Shown piece after piece: positions 10,300 through 21,433 of a DNA stretch of 64,000 nt (position 1 is the first letter of the stretch; each line of letters opens with the position of its first letter). The notes beneath the pieces were generated by a model. The model searched no databases and was not told the origin of the DNA. It saw only the letters and a list, made by a program, of their open reading frames with translations. The position numbers and the translations under genes are program-made. Source of the stretch: Providencia stuartii (lineage in GTDB: Bacteria > Pseudomonadota > Gammaproteobacteria > Enterobacterales > Enterobacteriaceae); NCBI RefSeq assembly GCF_029277985.1, contig NZ_CP119547.1, forward strand, positions 143,363 to 207,362, read 5' to 3'.

Positions 10300-11119
10300 G
10301 GCACTGTTGCAAAGTTAGCGATGAGGCAGCCTTTTGTCTTATTCAAAGGCCTTACATTTCAAAAACTCTGCTTACCAGGCGCATTTCGCCCAGGGGATCA
10401 CCATAATAAAATGCTGAGGCCTGGCCTTTGCGTAGTGCACGCATCACCTCAATACCTTTGATGGTGGCGTAAGCCGTCTTCATGGATTTAAATCCCAGCG
10501 TGGCGCCGATTATCCGTTTCAGTTTGCCATGATCGCATTCAATCACGTTGTTCCGGTACTTAATCTGTCGGTGTTCAACGTCAGACGGGCACCGGCCTTC
10601 GCGTTTGAGCAGAGCAAGCGCGCGACCATAGGCGGGCGCTTTATCCGTGTTGATGAATCGCGGGATCTGCCACTTCTTCACGTTGTTGAGGATTTTACCC
10701 AGAAACCGGTATGCAGCTTTGCTGTTACGACGGGAGGAGAGATAAAAATCGACAGTGCGGCCCCGGCTGTCGACGGCCCGGTACAGATACGCCCAGCGGC
10801 CATTGACCTTCACGTAGGTTTCATCCATGTGCCACGGGCAAAGATCGGAAGGGTTACGCCAGTACCAGCGCAGCCGTTTTTCCATTTCAGGCGCATAACG
10901 CTGAACCCAGCGGTAAATCGTGGAGTGATCGACATTCACTCCGCGTTCAGCCAGCATCTCCTGCAGCTCACGGTAACTGATGCCGTATTTGCAGTACCAG
11001 CGTACGGCCCACAGAATGATGTCACGCTGAAAATGCCGGCCTTTGAATGGGTTCATGTGCAGCTCCATCAGCAAAAGGGGATGATAAGTTTATCACCACC
11101 GACTATTTGCAACAGTGCC
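10300..11119 (-). mobile_element. IS26, complete (copy 1)
   Basis: An 820-bp element with 14-bp ends GGCACTGTTGCAAA at both borders. The flanking octamers (CTTTTTGC left, AACGCCGG right) differ, so it did not insert here by simple transposition. Its right end provides the -35 of the blaSHV promoter. With the interrupted copy at 15581 and 23966-24402 it brackets the Klebsiella fragment. Confidence 0.97.
10352..11056 (-). CDS. tnpA: IS26 transposase
   Basis: A 234-residue IS6-family DDE transposase starting MNPFKGRHFQRD. A helix-turn-helix covers about residues 30-60, and the catalytic residues lie in DETYVKVNG, FINTDKAPAY and ECDHGKLKR. It promotes cointegrate formation, which builds the mosaic seen in this island. 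The start used is the ATG 18 bp inside a longer open frame, giving the established length. Confidence 0.96.
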   Translation of the reverse strand: MNPFKGRHFQRDIILWAVRWYCKYGISYRELQEMLAERGVNVDHSTIYRWVQRYAPEMEKRLRWYWRNPSDLCPWHMDETYVKVNGRWAYLYRAVDSRGRTVDFYLSSRRNSKAAYRFLGKILNNVKKWQIPRFINTDKAPAYGRALALLKREGRCPSDVEHRQIKYRNNVIECDHGKLKRIIGATLGFKSMKTAYATIKGIEVMRALRKGQASAFYYGDPLGEMRLVSRVFEM

Positions 11120-11135
11120 AACGCCGGGTTATTCT
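11107..11135 (+). promoter_or_regulatory. Hybrid IS26-blaSHV promoter
   Basis: The -35 TTGCAA at 11107-11112 lies in the IS26 terminal repeat. A -10-like TATTCT/TTATTC lies at about 11129-11135 in the chromosomal flank with 16-17 bp spacing. This IS26-driven arrangement is well known upstream of blaSHV-12 and blaSHV-5. Confidence 0.75.
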
Positions 11136-11192
11136 TATTTGTCGCTTCTTTACTCGCCTTTATCGGCCTTCACTCAAGGATGTATTGTGGTT

Positions 11193-12053
11193 ATGCGTTA
11201 TATTCGCCTGTGTATTATCTCCCTGTTAGCCACCCTGCCGCTGGCGGTACACGCCAGCCCGCAGCCGCTTGAGCAAATTAAACAAAGCGAAAGCCAGCTG
11301 TCGGGCCGCGTAGGCATGATAGAAATGGATCTGGCCAGCGGCCGCACGCTGACCGCCTGGCGCGCCGATGAACGCTTTCCCATGATGAGCACCTTTAAAG
11401 TAGTGCTCTGCGGCGCAGTGCTGGCGCGGGTGGATGCCGGTGACGAACAGCTGGAGCGAAAGATCCACTATCGCCAGCAGGATCTGGTGGACTACTCGCC
11501 GGTCAGCGAAAAACACCTTGCCGACGGCATGACGGTCGGCGAACTCTGCGCCGCCGCCATTACCATGAGCGATAACAGCGCCGCCAATCTGCTGCTGGCC
11601 ACCGTCGGCGGCCCCGCAGGATTGACTGCCTTTTTGCGCCAGATCGGCGACAACGTCACCCGCCTTGACCGCTGGGAAACGGAACTGAATGAGGCGCTTC
11701 CCGGCGACGCCCGCGACACCACTACCCCGGCCAGCATGGCCGCGACCCTGCGCAAGCTGCTGACCAGCCAGCGTCTGAGCGCCCGTTCGCAACGGCAGCT
11801 GCTGCAGTGGATGGTGGACGATCGGGTCGCCGGACCGTTGATCCGCTCCGTGCTGCCGGCGGGCTGGTTTATCGCCGATAAGACCGGAGCTAGCAAGCGG
11901 GGTGCGCGCGGGATTGTCGCCCTGCTTGGCCCGAATAACAAAGCAGAGCGCATTGTGGTGATTTATCTGCGGGATACGCCGGCGAGCATGGCCGAGCGAA
12001 ATCAGCAAATCGCCGGGATCGGCGCGGCGCTGATCGAGCACTGGCAACGCTAA
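11193..12053 (+). CDS. blaSHV-12: SHV-12 extended-spectrum class A beta-lactamase
   Basis: A 286-residue periplasmic serine beta-lactamase with signal peptide [21 protein letters not shown]. Motifs are S70-x-x-K (STFK), S130DN (MSDNSA), E166 in WETELN, and KTGA. Compared with SHV-1 it shows L35Q (EQIKQSES), G238S and E240K (GASKRG), the SHV-12 combination that hydrolyses oxyimino-cephalosporins. It is driven by the IS26 hybrid promoter. The downstream ygb genes show that it came from a Klebsiella chromosome. Confidence 0.97.
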   Translation: MRYIRLCIISLLATLPLAVHASPQPLEQIKQSESQLSGRVGMIEMDLASGRTLTAWRADERFPMMSTFKVVLCGAVLARVDAGDEQLERKIHYRQQDLVDYSPVSEKHLADGMTVGELCAAAITMSDNSAANLLLATVGGPAGLTAFLRQIGDNVTRLDRWETELNEALPGDARDTTTPASMAATLRKLLTSQRLSARSQRQLLQWMVDDRVAGPLIRSVLPAGWFIADKTGASKRGARGIVALLGPNNKAERIVVIYLRDTPASMAERNQQIAGIGAALIEHWQR

Positions 12054-12073
12054 GCCGGCGGTGGCCGCGCGCG

Positions 12074-12835
12074 TTATCCGGCCCGCAGCACCTCGCAGGC
12101 GTGCCGGGCGATATGACTGGCGGCGGCATCGGAAAGATGCCGGTCGGTAATGATGGTGGTGAACCGGGTCAAAGGTAACGCCATAAACGTGGCCACCTGA
12201 TTGTATTTCGAACTGTCGCACAGCAGGATGCTTCTCGCGCTGACCTGGCTGACGGTCTCCTTGACGGTAACCTTGTTCTCATCAGGGGTGAATATCCCGC
12301 GACTGTCCCAGCCGCTGGCGGAGATAAAGGCCGTATCGATAGCCAGGTGGCGTAACGTACGCGCCGCCGATTCGCCCACGCAGGAGCGGTTCTCCCGGCA
12401 CAGAGTGCCGCCGGTGTGGATCACGCCGCACTGGCTGGCATCGATCAGCAGCTGGGTTATCTCAAAATCATTGGTGACCACCTGGAGATCGTTCCGGTCG
12501 AGGATCGCCCGCGCCAGCGCCAGGGTGGTAGTCCCGGCATCCAGATAGATGCAACTGTTTTTAGCGATATGACTCGCCGCCAGCGCGCCGATCGCCTGTT
12601 TCTCCTCACTCTGCAGCGTGCTTTTCACCAGATGACTGGGTTCCGCGGCCAGCCGGCTGACGGCGCGTACGCCGCCCGAGACGCTGACCAGCAGCCCCTG
12701 CTCCTCCAGTTTACTGACGTCCCGACGGATGGTCATATGGGACACGCCGAGGATCTCCGTCAGCTCGTTAATGCTTACCGCCCCACGCTGCTCCACCAGG
12801 GCTAAAATACGCTGATGTCGTTCTATTGGAATCAC
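12074..12835 (-). CDS. ygbI: DeoR-family regulator YgbI
   Basis: A 253-residue DeoR/GlpR-type repressor. An N-terminal helix-turn-helix (RQQ/HQRILALVEQRGAVSINE, then GVSHMTIRRDVSKLEEQGLL) is followed by a sugar-phosphate isomerase-like effector domain (CIYLDAGTTTLALARAI). It is divergent from ygbJKL across a 260-bp intergenic region, which it presumably controls. It is convergent with blaSHV, matching the Klebsiella pneumoniae chromosomal order. Confidence 0.9.
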   Translation of the reverse strand: MIPIERHQRILALVEQRGAVSINELTEILGVSHMTIRRDVSKLEEQGLLVSVSGGVRAVSRLAAEPSHLVKSTLQSEEKQAIGALAASHIAKNSCIYLDAGTTTLALARAILDRNDLQVVTNDFEITQLLIDASQCGVIHTGGTLCRENRSCVGESAARTLRHLAIDTAFISASGWDSRGIFTPDENKVTVKETVSQVSARSILLCDSSKYNQVATFMALPLTRFTTIITDRHLSDAAASHIARHACEVLRAG

Positions 12836-13096
12836 CGCTCTCCCCTTACCATTTTTTCACACCAGGCGTCACCACCCAGGCTACGGCCCTGGCGACACCC
12901 GGTGTTGTTATCGCGCTTTGCCGCTGTTTTTTACGCTATTTTAGGGCAAGAATCGCCGCTGTGCAGCCTCTTTCCGCCTGTGAATTTTTTATATTCATGT
13001 GGGTTATTCGTGATAACTCTCACATAAATTCACATGATAACGCTTTATTCTATCATTAAATCACATTAATTAACTAATGTTCACAAGGAGACCAGC

Positions 13097-13999
13097 ATGG
13101 CTGCACACACTAACGTCTGCGTGATTGGACTGGGTTCAATGGGCATGGGCGCCGCCCGCGCCTGCCTGCAGGCGGGCCTGAACACCTGGGGCGTTGACAT
13201 CAATCCCGACAACTGTCGCGCACTGCTGGCGGCGGGCGCCAAAGGCGCGGGCCCCAGCGCGGTGCCGTTCGCCGCGGAACTGGATGCAGTTGTGCTGCTG
13301 GTGGTCAATGCCGCCCAGGTGCGGGGGATCCTGTTCGGCGAGAGCGGCCTCGCCGCCCATCTGAAGCCGGGCACCGTCGTGATGGTGTCGTCCACCATCG
13401 CCTCCGCCGATGCTCAGGCCATTGCCGAGGCGCTGGCGGAGTACCAGCTATTGATGCTCGACGCGCCGGTATCGGGCGGCGCCGTGAAAGCGGCCGCCGG
13501 CGACATGACGGTGATGGCCTCCGGGAGCGATGCCGCCTTTGCCCGACTCGCGCCGGTGCTGGACGCCGTGGCCGGCAAAGTCTACCGCATCGGGAGCGAC
13601 ATTGGTCTTGGCTCGACGGTAAAAATTATCCATCAGCTGCTGGCCGGGGTGCACATCGCCGTTGCCGCCGAAGCGATGGCGCTTGCCGCCCGCGCCGGGA
13701 TCCCACTGGAGACGATGTATGACGTGGTCACCCACGCGGCGGGTAATTCCTGGATGTTTGAGAATCGCATGCAGCACGTCCTGGATGGCGATTACTCGCC
13801 AAAATCCGCTGTCGATATTTTTGTCAAAGATCTCGGGCTGGTGAATGACACTGCCCGGGCGCTGACCTTCCCGCTGCCGCTCGCTACCACCGCGCTGAAT
13901 ATGTTCACCTCCGCCAGTAATGCCGGATTCGGTCGGGAAGATGACAGCGCGGTGATCAAGATTTTCAACGGCATCACCCTGCCGGGCCATAAACAGTGA
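13097..13999 (+). CDS. ygbJ: L-threonate dehydrogenase
   Basis: A 300-residue NAD-dependent beta-hydroxyacid dehydrogenase (also called LtnD). The Rossmann motif GLGSMGMGAARACLQAG is at the start. The substrate loop LDAPVSGGAVKAAAGDMTVM and the catalytic Lys region GLGSTVKIIHQLLAGVH follow. It oxidises four-carbon acid sugars such as threonate for the kinase and aldolase encoded next. It is complete, has a strong AAGGAG ribosome site, and is passenger DNA here. Confidence 0.92.
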   Translation: MAAHTNVCVIGLGSMGMGAARACLQAGLNTWGVDINPDNCRALLAAGAKGAGPSAVPFAAELDAVVLLVVNAAQVRGILFGESGLAAHLKPGTVVMVSSTIASADAQAIAEALAEYQLLMLDAPVSGGAVKAAAGDMTVMASGSDAAFARLAPVLDAVAGKVYRIGSDIGLGSTVKIIHQLLAGVHIAVAAEAMALAARAGIPLETMYDVVTHAAGNSWMFENRMQHVLDGDYSPKSAVDIFVKDLGLVNDTARALTFPLPLATTALNMFTSASNAGFGREDDSAVIKIFNGITLPGHKQ

Positions 14000-14010
14000 G
14001 GAGAGACAAC

Positions 14011-15263
14011 ATGCAGCTTGGTGTCATTGCCGATGACTTCACCGGCGCCACGGATATTGCCAGCTTCCTCGTGCGCAACGGCATGCCGACGGTGCAACTG
14101 AATGGCGTGCCGACCCGCGATATTCCGCTGACCAGCGAGGCGGTGGTCATCAGCCTGAAAACCCGCTCCTGCCCGGCGGAAATGGCCGTCAGCCAGTCGC
14201 TGGCGGCCCTGCGCTGGCTGCAGGCCCAGGGCTGTCAGCAGTTTTATTTCAAGTACTGTTCCACTTTCGACAGCACCGCGCAGGGCAACATTGGCCCGGT
14301 GCTGGATGCCCTGCTGGCCGAGCTGGGTGAGACGCGGACGGTGATTTCCCCGGCGCTGCCGGTTAACGGCCGCACGGTCTATCAGGGATATCTGTTCGTC
14401 GGCGAGCAACTGCTGAATGAGTCCGGGATGCGCCACCATCCGGTGACGCCGATGGAGGATGCGCACCTGGGCCGCTTAATTGAGCGCCAAGGGCGCGGAA
14501 AAGCCGCGCTGATTGCCTGGCCGATTGTCGCCCGGTCGCCGCCGCGCTGGCGGCAGTCAACGATCCGGCGGTGCGCTATGTGGTGCTCGACGCCCTCAGC
14601 GAACAGGATCTGCTCACCCAGGGCGTGGCGCTGCGGGAGATGAAGCTGGTCTCCGGCGGTTCCGGCCTCGCCATCGGCCTCGCCCGCGACTGGGCGCAGC
14701 GCCATGGCGCCAGGGGGGAAAGCGCTCAGGCCGGCATGCCGCTGGCCGGTCCGGCGGTGGTGCTCTCGGGCTCCTGCTCGGTGATGACCAACAGCCAGGT
14801 GGCGGCCTATCGTCAACAGGCCCCCGCCCGCGCCGTCGACTTAAGCGCCTGCTTTACCGATCTGGAGAGCTACGTCAGGACGCTGACTGACTGGGTGGAC
14901 GCGCAGCGCGATGCGCCGCTGGCGCCGATGATCTATGCCACCACCGAGCCGCAAACGCTGCAGCGGATCCAGGCGCAGTATGGCGACAAGGCCAGCAGCG
15001 AACGGGTGGAACAGCTGTTTGCCGCTCTTGCCGCCGCCCTGAAGGCGAACGGATTTACCCGCTTTATTGTGGCCGGAGGGGAAACGTCGAGCATTGTGGC
15101 GCAGACCCTGGGGGTTGAGGCGTTCCATATTGGGCCGACCATCTCCCCTGGCGTGCCCTGGGTGCGTGACACCCGCCAGCCGCTCTCCCTGGCGCTGAAG
15201 TCAGGTAACTTCGGCGATATCCAGTTCTTTGCCCGTGCCCAGCAGGAGTTTCGTCATGACTGA
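14011..15263 (+). pseudogene. ygbK: Four-carbon acid sugar kinase YgbK, frameshifted
   Basis: An OtnK-type kinase that should be about 420 residues. The 5' part (MQLGVIADDFTGATDIASFL) runs in one frame to about 14515. The rest (VAAALAAVNDPAVRYVVLDA onward, with FIVAGGETSSIVAQTLGV) continues in another frame to 15263. The switch lies around 14510-14540 in a GC-rich stretch. The span of 1253 bp is not a multiple of three, so one base is lost or two gained; a sequencing error cannot be excluded. Confidence 0.85.
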
Positions 15264-15580
15264 GCAACAACTGCGAGAGGAAATGGTGCAGATTGGCGCC
15301 TCGTTGTTTAGCCGCGGCTATGCCACCGGCTCCGCTGGCAATCTGTCGCTGCTGCTGCCGGACGGCAACCTGCTGGCGACGCCGACCGGCGCCTGCCTCG
15401 GCGAACTGCAGGCTCAGCGGTTGTCGGTGGTGACGCTGCAAGGGGAATGGATCTCCGGCGACAAACCGTCGAAAGAGGTCACTTTTCACCGGGCGGTCTA
15501 TTTGCACAACCCGGCCTGCAAGGCGATCGTCCACTTGCACAGCCACTATCTGACCGCGCTCTCCTGCCTGCAGGGGCTCG
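15256..15580 (+). pseudogene. ygbL: Class II aldolase YgbL, truncated by IS26
   Basis: The N-terminal about 108 residues of a FucA-like aldolase (OtnC/YgbL). They include GYATGSAGNLSLLLPDG and the zinc-binding HLHSHY. Translation runs straight into the IS26 end at 15581, so the C-terminal half is missing. It overlaps the end of ygbK by 8 bp, as in the native operon. Confidence 0.9.
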
Positions 15581-16001
15581 GGCACTGTTGCAAAGTTAGC
15601 GATGAGGCAGCCTTTTGTCTTATTCAAAGGCCTTACATTTCAAAAACTCTGCTTACCAGGCGCATTTCGCCCAGGGGATCACCATAATAAAATGCTGAGG
15701 CCTGGCCTTTGCGTAGTGCACGCATCACCTCAATACCTTTGATGGTGGCGTAAGCCGTCTTCATGGATTTAAATCCCAGCGTGGCGCCGATTATCCGTTT
15801 CAGTTTGCCATGATCGCATTCAATCACGTTGTTCCGGTACTTAATCTGTCGGTGTTCAACGTCAGACGGGCACCGGCCTTCGCGTTTGAGCAGAGCAAGC
15901 GCGCGACCATAGGCGGGCGCTTTATCCGTGTTGATGAATCGCGGGATCTGCCACTTCTTCACGTTGTTGGGGTCTGACGCTCAGTGGAACGAAAACTCAC
16001 G

Positions 16002-19000
16002 TTAAGCAACGTTTTCTGCCTCTGACGCCTCTTTTAATGGTCTCAGATGTCCTTTGGTCACCAGTTCTGCCAGCGTGAAGGAATAATGGCCGAGCATATT
16101 GATATGTCCGTGGCAAAGCGGGGAGAGGCGTGCGATATCTTCATCATTCAGTGTTTCACCCTGCGCCCGGAGATGATCCAGAGCTGCCTGCATATAAATA
16201 GTGTTCCATAACACGACGGCGTTAGTGACCAGCCCCAGAGCTCCCAACTGATCTTCCTGACCGTCGGTATATCGTTTTCTTATCTCACCTTTTTGACCGT
16301 GACAGATGGCTCTGGCAACTGCATGACGGCTTTCTCCCCGATTAAGCTGGGTCAGAATGCGCCGGCGGTAATCTTCATCATCAATATAATTAAGCAGATA
16401 CAGCGTTTTGTTGATGCGCCCCACTTCAATGATTGCCTGAGTCAGTCCGGAGGGACGTTCACTTTTCAGCAATGAACGGACCAGCACTGAGGCCTGTACT
16501 TTGCCCAGCTTCAGGGAGCCTGCGGTCCGGATCATTTCGTCCCACTGAAGGACTATTTTTCGGGGATCTGATTGCCCTCTGGCAATATCATTCAGCACGC
16601 CATAGTCGGCATCATGGTCCATTCGCCAGAAAACCGAAGCACCGGCATCAGCCAGGCGTGGAGAAAACTGGTATCCCAGCAGCCAGAAAAGGCCAAAGAC
16701 AAGATCGCTGGCACCTGCCGTATCGGTCATAATTTCGGTTGGATTCAGCCCGGTCTCCTGTTCCAGAAGGCCTTCCAGCACAAAGATAGAGTCCCTCAGC
16801 GTCCCCGGTATAACGATGCCATGAAAGCCGGAATACTGATCGGACACAAAGTTGTACCAGGTGATCCCTCTGTTATTACCAAAGTATTTGCGGTTCGGTC
16901 CGGCATTGATTGTTCTGACTGGCGTAACAAAGCGCATTCCATCTGCAGATGCCACTTCTCCTCCACCCCATATCTGTGCCAGTGGCAGCGTTGCCTGAAA
17001 ATCAACCAGTCTGGCATTAGCGCTGGTGATAGTTTCAGCCCGCAGATAGTTCGCTTTTGTCCAGTTCAGCCGGTGTCGGGTCAGTGCAGGAACATTTGAT
17101 CTGATCAGTGGTTCCAGACCGATATTGCAGGCTTCAGCCATCAGCACGGCGCTGATGCTGACGGGCAGATCATCAACTCTGGCACTGGCTTCACTAGCAT
17201 GGAAAAACTCATCAGCAAATCCGGTATGGGCGTTAATTTCGAGCAGCAACTCCGTTAAATCCACCGGAGGGAGTAGATCACTGATCATTTTGCTCAGTCG
17301 TTTCAGACTGTCCGGCTCATCAAGACTGGCGAGGGGAGAAATTGTCAACCGGGGCTTCGGGCCAGAAACATCGAGTTCGACAGCCTCATTTTCGCCAAGA
17401 CGTGCAGCAACCTGTCTGTAACGACTATCAAGCTGATGGCCCAGAGATTTTATTGCTTCCTGCGGGTCTGTCGGGTGCCCCAAAGAACGATAAACCTTAA
17501 TCCGGTTTGCCTGCCAGTCAGCACCCTGTAGTAATCTTGCACGAGGATCTCCCCACCGGTTACTGCCGGTAACGTAGACATCCCTCCGCCTCAGACTATC
17601 CTGCAGTTTACTGAGAAAGCAGAGCGTGTATCCCCTGCGGGTGATATGTTTTTCCTTGTTAATCACCAGCCGTTTCCATGACCGACTGATAATTTCCGTT
17701 GGTGCGTCGTCAAAAAACTGCCGCCGTGAGCTGAACTCCCGGCTGAGGTAGTCACAGGCATTCAGAGTGGTAACCCCGGCAGGTGCGGATGAAAATTTAA
17801 CGGTATTCAGCAGATGGGGCAGGAAACGACGAACGCGCCCGTACTGCTCCACCATTTCTTCATGAAAATTATCGTCTGAGGGCCGGGCAATTTCACGGAC
17901 AAGCGTGATGATTTCAGCCAGCTTTTGCCTTGGGATGTAGCTGAACACCTCAGCACGAATCGATTCGTCCGGTGTTTCTTCTTTCAGCAGGTACGAACAT
18001 GCGCTGGCGAGCGCCAATGCAGATTTATCCAGATCCTTCAGCGAGCGGAGCCGTTTTTTCTGCCCAATCTTTCTGGCGTCACGGATGATAACGGCCAGCA
18101 TGGCGTCCAGAACGTCCAATGCATCATCCAGCGCCAGCGTTTCCCATGCAAGGACAAAGGCAACCAGAACCGCCATCCTTTTCTGCGGTGACATCCTGGC
18201 AATATTGAACACCGAAGTCATACCAGCATAACGTGCGAGATTTTTCAGGCGCACAGCCGGGAGTGTACTCAGGTTTTCAGCATGCAGGCCAAAATCGTTC
18301 AGAGTTTTCCAGCGTTCAATTGCTTCATTAAACGCCGGACCACTGATGGTCACAGGGCCCTTTTTCAGTGATTCCAGTAAAGACAGGCGGCTGCAATCAG
18401 TTGGCCCCAGCAGCATCTCCAGCTGTGAACGCTGTTCGGCTGACGGTATCAGTGCCAGTTTGTTCCACAGGCGCAACGTCGCCTTTTCCCTTACCTCTGA
18501 AATCAACCGGGTCAGCGTAGTGGCTCCGGGGAGAATAATACGATGTTGCATAAGCCACCCTGTCGCCAGATCGAAAAGCAGGCCAGGACGTTCGTTGCTT
18601 ATCCAGCTCCGGGTATATAAAAGACGGGTAAGGCGAAATGTCCAGGGCCAGGCAAATTCACGATACTGATAGTGCTGACGTATCAGCGCTGCATGCTCAC
18701 GGCGGGTATTTTCCCTCTGACCGTATTCTGCAAGAACGGTGATATCACGAATCCCGAGCTGTCTGGCGGTAAAATGCCGGACGCCGGAAGGAATATGATT
18801 CATATCGGTGAGGAAGGTGCCCAGAAAACGGACACATCCAATTTGCAGGGCAATGCCCAGACGGTTGTGATCACCTCTGCTTTTTCCGATAAATTCCTTG
18901 TCTGCTTCATCAAGGTGAAAATATCGTGCCAGCTGAAGCTCATCCGGTTCACCGGTGAATCTGCCATAGCTTTCAGTCTGCTCAGTGGTCAGAAAGTCAA

Positions 19001-19007
19001 CGGGCAT
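16002..19007 (-). CDS. tnpA: Tn3 transposase TnpA
   Basis: A complete 1001-residue Tn3-family transposase. It binds the 38-bp ends and performs replicative transposition. The catalytic core appears in the C-terminal half, including TDTAGASDLVFGLFWLLGYQF and the terminal glutamate segment NRGESRHAVARAICHGQKGE. It is divergent from tnpR across the res site. Confidence 0.96.
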   Translation of the reverse strand: MPVDFLTTEQTESYGRFTGEPDELQLARYFHLDEADKEFIGKSRGDHNRLGIALQIGCVRFLGTFLTDMNHIPSGVRHFTARQLGIRDITVLAEYGQRENTRREHAALIRQHYQYREFAWPWTFRLTRLLYTRSWISNERPGLLFDLATGWLMQHRIILPGATTLTRLISEVREKATLRLWNKLALIPSAEQRSQLEMLLGPTDCSRLSLLESLKKGPVTISGPAFNEAIERWKTLNDFGLHAENLSTLPAVRLKNLARYAGMTSVFNIARMSPQKRMAVLVAFVLAWETLALDDALDVLDAMLAVIIRDARKIGQKKRLRSLKDLDKSALALASACSYLLKEETPDESIRAEVFSYIPRQKLAEIITLVREIARPSDDNFHEEMVEQYGRVRRFLPHLLNTVKFSSAPAGVTTLNACDYLSREFSSRRQFFDDAPTEIISRSWKRLVINKEKHITRRGYTLCFLSKLQDSLRRRDVYVTGSNRWGDPRARLLQGADWQANRIKVYRSLGHPTDPQEAIKSLGHQLDSRYRQVAARLGENEAVELDVSGPKPRLTISPLASLDEPDSLKRLSKMISDLLPPVDLTELLLEINAHTGFADEFFHASEASARVDDLPVSISAVLMAEACNIGLEPLIRSNVPALTRHRLNWTKANYLRAETITSANARLVDFQATLPLAQIWGGGEVASADGMRFVTPVRTINAGPNRKYFGNNRGITWYNFVSDQYSGFHGIVIPGTLRDSIFVLEGLLEQETGLNPTEIMTDTAGASDLVFGLFWLLGYQFSPRLADAGASVFWRMDHDADYGVLNDIARGQSDPRKIVLQWDEMIRTAGSLKLGKVQASVLVRSLLKSERPSGLTQAIIEVGRINKTLYLLNYIDDEDYRRRILTQLNRGESRHAVARAICHGQKGEIRKRYTDGQEDQLGALGLVTNAVVLWNTIYMQAALDHLRAQGETLNDEDIARLSPLCHGHINMLGHYSFTLAELVTKGHLRPLKEASEAENVA

Positions 19008-19728
<721 letters not shown>

Positions 19729-19840
19729 TACGCCTATTTTTATAGGTTAATGTCATGATAATAATGGTTTCTTAGACGTCAGGTGGCACTTTTCGGGGAA
19801 ATGTGCGCGGAACCCCTATTTGTTTATTTTTCTAAATACA

Positions 19841-19869
19841 TTCAAATATGTATCCGCTCATGAGACAAT
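19841..19869 (+). promoter_or_regulatory. P3 promoter upstream of aac(6')-Ib
   Basis: TTCAAA at 19841-19846 and GACAAT at 19864-19869 with a 17-bp spacer, identical to the TEM P3 promoter. The duplication placed it in front of the aminoglycoside gene cluster. Confidence 0.85.
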
Positions 19870-19910
19870 AACCCTGATAAATGCTTCAATAATATTGAAA
19901 AAGGAAGAGT

Positions 19911-20516
19911 ATGAGTATTCAACATTTCCAAACAAAGTTAGGCATCACAAAGTACAGCATCGTGACCAACAGCAACGATTCCGTCACACTGCGCCTCATG
20001 ACTGAGCATGACCTTGCGATGCTCTATGAGTGGCTAAATCGATCTCATATCGTCGAGTGGTGGGGCGGAGAAGAAGCACGCCCGACACTTGCTGACGTAC
20101 AGGAACAGTACTTGCCAAGCGTTTTAGCGCAAGAGTCCGTCACTCCATACATTGCAATGCTGAATGGAGAGCCGATTGGGTATGCCCAGTCGTACGTTGC
20201 TCTTGGAAGCGGGGACGGATGGTGGGAAGAAGAAACCGATCCAGGAGTACGCGGAATAGACCAGTTACTGGCGAATGCATCACAACTGGGCAAAGGCTTG
20301 GGAACCAAGCTGGTTCGAGCTCTGGTTGAGTTGCTGTTCAATGATCCCGAGGTCACCAAGATCCAAACGGACCCGTCGCCGAGCAACTTGCGAGCGATCC
20401 GATGCTACGAGAAAGCGGGGTTTGAGAGGCAAGGTACCGTAACCACCCCAGATGGTCCAGCCGTGTACATGGTTCAAACACGCCAGGCATTCGAGCGAAC
20501 ACGCAGTGTTGCCTAA
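19911..20516 (+). CDS. aac(6')-Ib: Aminoglycoside 6'-N-acetyltransferase AAC(6')-Ib with TEM-derived leader
   Basis: A 201-residue GNAT enzyme acetylating amikacin, tobramycin and kanamycin with acetyl-CoA. The first residues, MSIQHF, are the TEM signal start, fused to the normal [16 protein letters not shown] sequence by the 520-bp duplication. Trp at GDGWWEEE and Asp in TPDGPAVYM exclude the fluoroquinolone-active -cr variant. [11 protein letters not shown] carries the CoA-binding region. It is transcribed from P3 rather than from an integron promoter. Confidence 0.96.
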
Positions 20517-20584
20517 CCCTTCCATCGAGGGGGACGTCCAAGGGCTGGCGCCCTTGGCCGCCCCTCATGTCAAACGTTAAACAT
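20511..20584 (+). other. attC site of the aac(6')-Ib cassette
   Basis: An imperfect dyad from GCCTAACCC at the gene end to CGTTAAAC just before aadA1, with complementary arms (GGGGGACGTCCAAGGGC / GCCCTTGGCCGCCCC). It is a cassette recombination site left from integron origin; no integrase is nearby. Confidence 0.75.
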
Positions 20585-20585
20585 C

Positions 20586-21374
20586 ATGAGGGAAGCGGTG
20601 ATCGCCGAAGTATCGACTCAACTATCAGAGGTAGTTGGCGTCATCGAGCGCCATCTCGAACCGACGTTGCTGGCCGTACATTTGTACGGCTCCGCAGTGG
20701 ATGGCGGCCTGAAGCCACACAGTGATATTGATTTGCTGGTTACGGTGACCGTAAGGCTTGATGAAACAACGCGGCGAGCTTTGATCAACGACCTTTTGGA
20801 AACTTCGGCTTCCCCTGGAGAGAGCGAGATTCTCCGCGCTGTAGAAGTCACCATTGTTGTGCACGACGACATCATTCCGTGGCGTTATCCAGCTAAGCGC
20901 GAACTGCAATTTGGAGAATGGCAGCGCAATGACATTCTTGCAGGTATCTTCGAGCCAGCCACGATCGACATTGATCTGGCTATCTTGCTGACAAAAGCAA
21001 GAGAACATAGCGTTGCCTTGGTAGGTCCAGCGGCGGAGGAACTCTTTGATCCGGTTCCTGAACAGGATCTATTTGAGGCGCTAAATGAAACCTTAACGCT
21101 ATGGAACTCGCCGCCCGACTGGGCTGGCGATGAGCGAAATGTAGTGCTTACGTTGTCCCGCATTTGGTACAGCGCAGTAACCGGCAAAATCGCGCCGAAG
21201 GATGTCGCTGCCGACTGGGCAATGGAGCGCCTGCCGGCCCAGTATCAGCCCGTCATACTTGAAGCTAGGCAGGCTTATCTTGGACAAGAAGATCGCTTGG
21301 CCTCGCGCGCAGATCAGTTGGAAGAATTTGTTCACTACGTGAAAGGCGAGATCACCAAGGTAGTCGGCAAATAA
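20586..21374 (+). CDS. aadA1: Aminoglycoside 3''-adenylyltransferase AadA1
   Basis: A 262-residue nucleotidyltransferase inactivating streptomycin and spectinomycin. The nucleotidyltransferase motif VHLYGSAVDGGLKPHSDIDL is near the start. It begins 2 bp after the aac attC. Its own attC is missing: 60 bp of atypical sequence leads directly to blaOXA-9, a known feature of Tn1331. Confidence 0.96.
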   Translation: MREAVIAEVSTQLSEVVGVIERHLEPTLLAVHLYGSAVDGGLKPHSDIDLLVTVTVRLDETTRRALINDLLETSASPGESEILRAVEVTIVVHDDIIPWRYPAKRELQFGEWQRNDILAGIFEPATIDIDLAILLTKAREHSVALVGPAAEELFDPVPEQDLFEALNETLTLWNSPPDWAGDERNVVLTLSRIWYSAVTGKIAPKDVAADWAMERLPAQYQPVILEARQAYLGQEDRLASRADQLEEFVHYVKGEITKVVGK

Positions 21375-21433
21375 TGTCTAAAACAAAGTTATGCACCTAT
21401 TAAGCGCACAGCGGAGCAATGAAGGATACCTTG

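Noticed and set aside
11226..12221. Minus-strand frame of 331 codons opposite blaSHV
   Set aside because: It covers the complement of a fully recognised beta-lactamase and shows no homology-like features.
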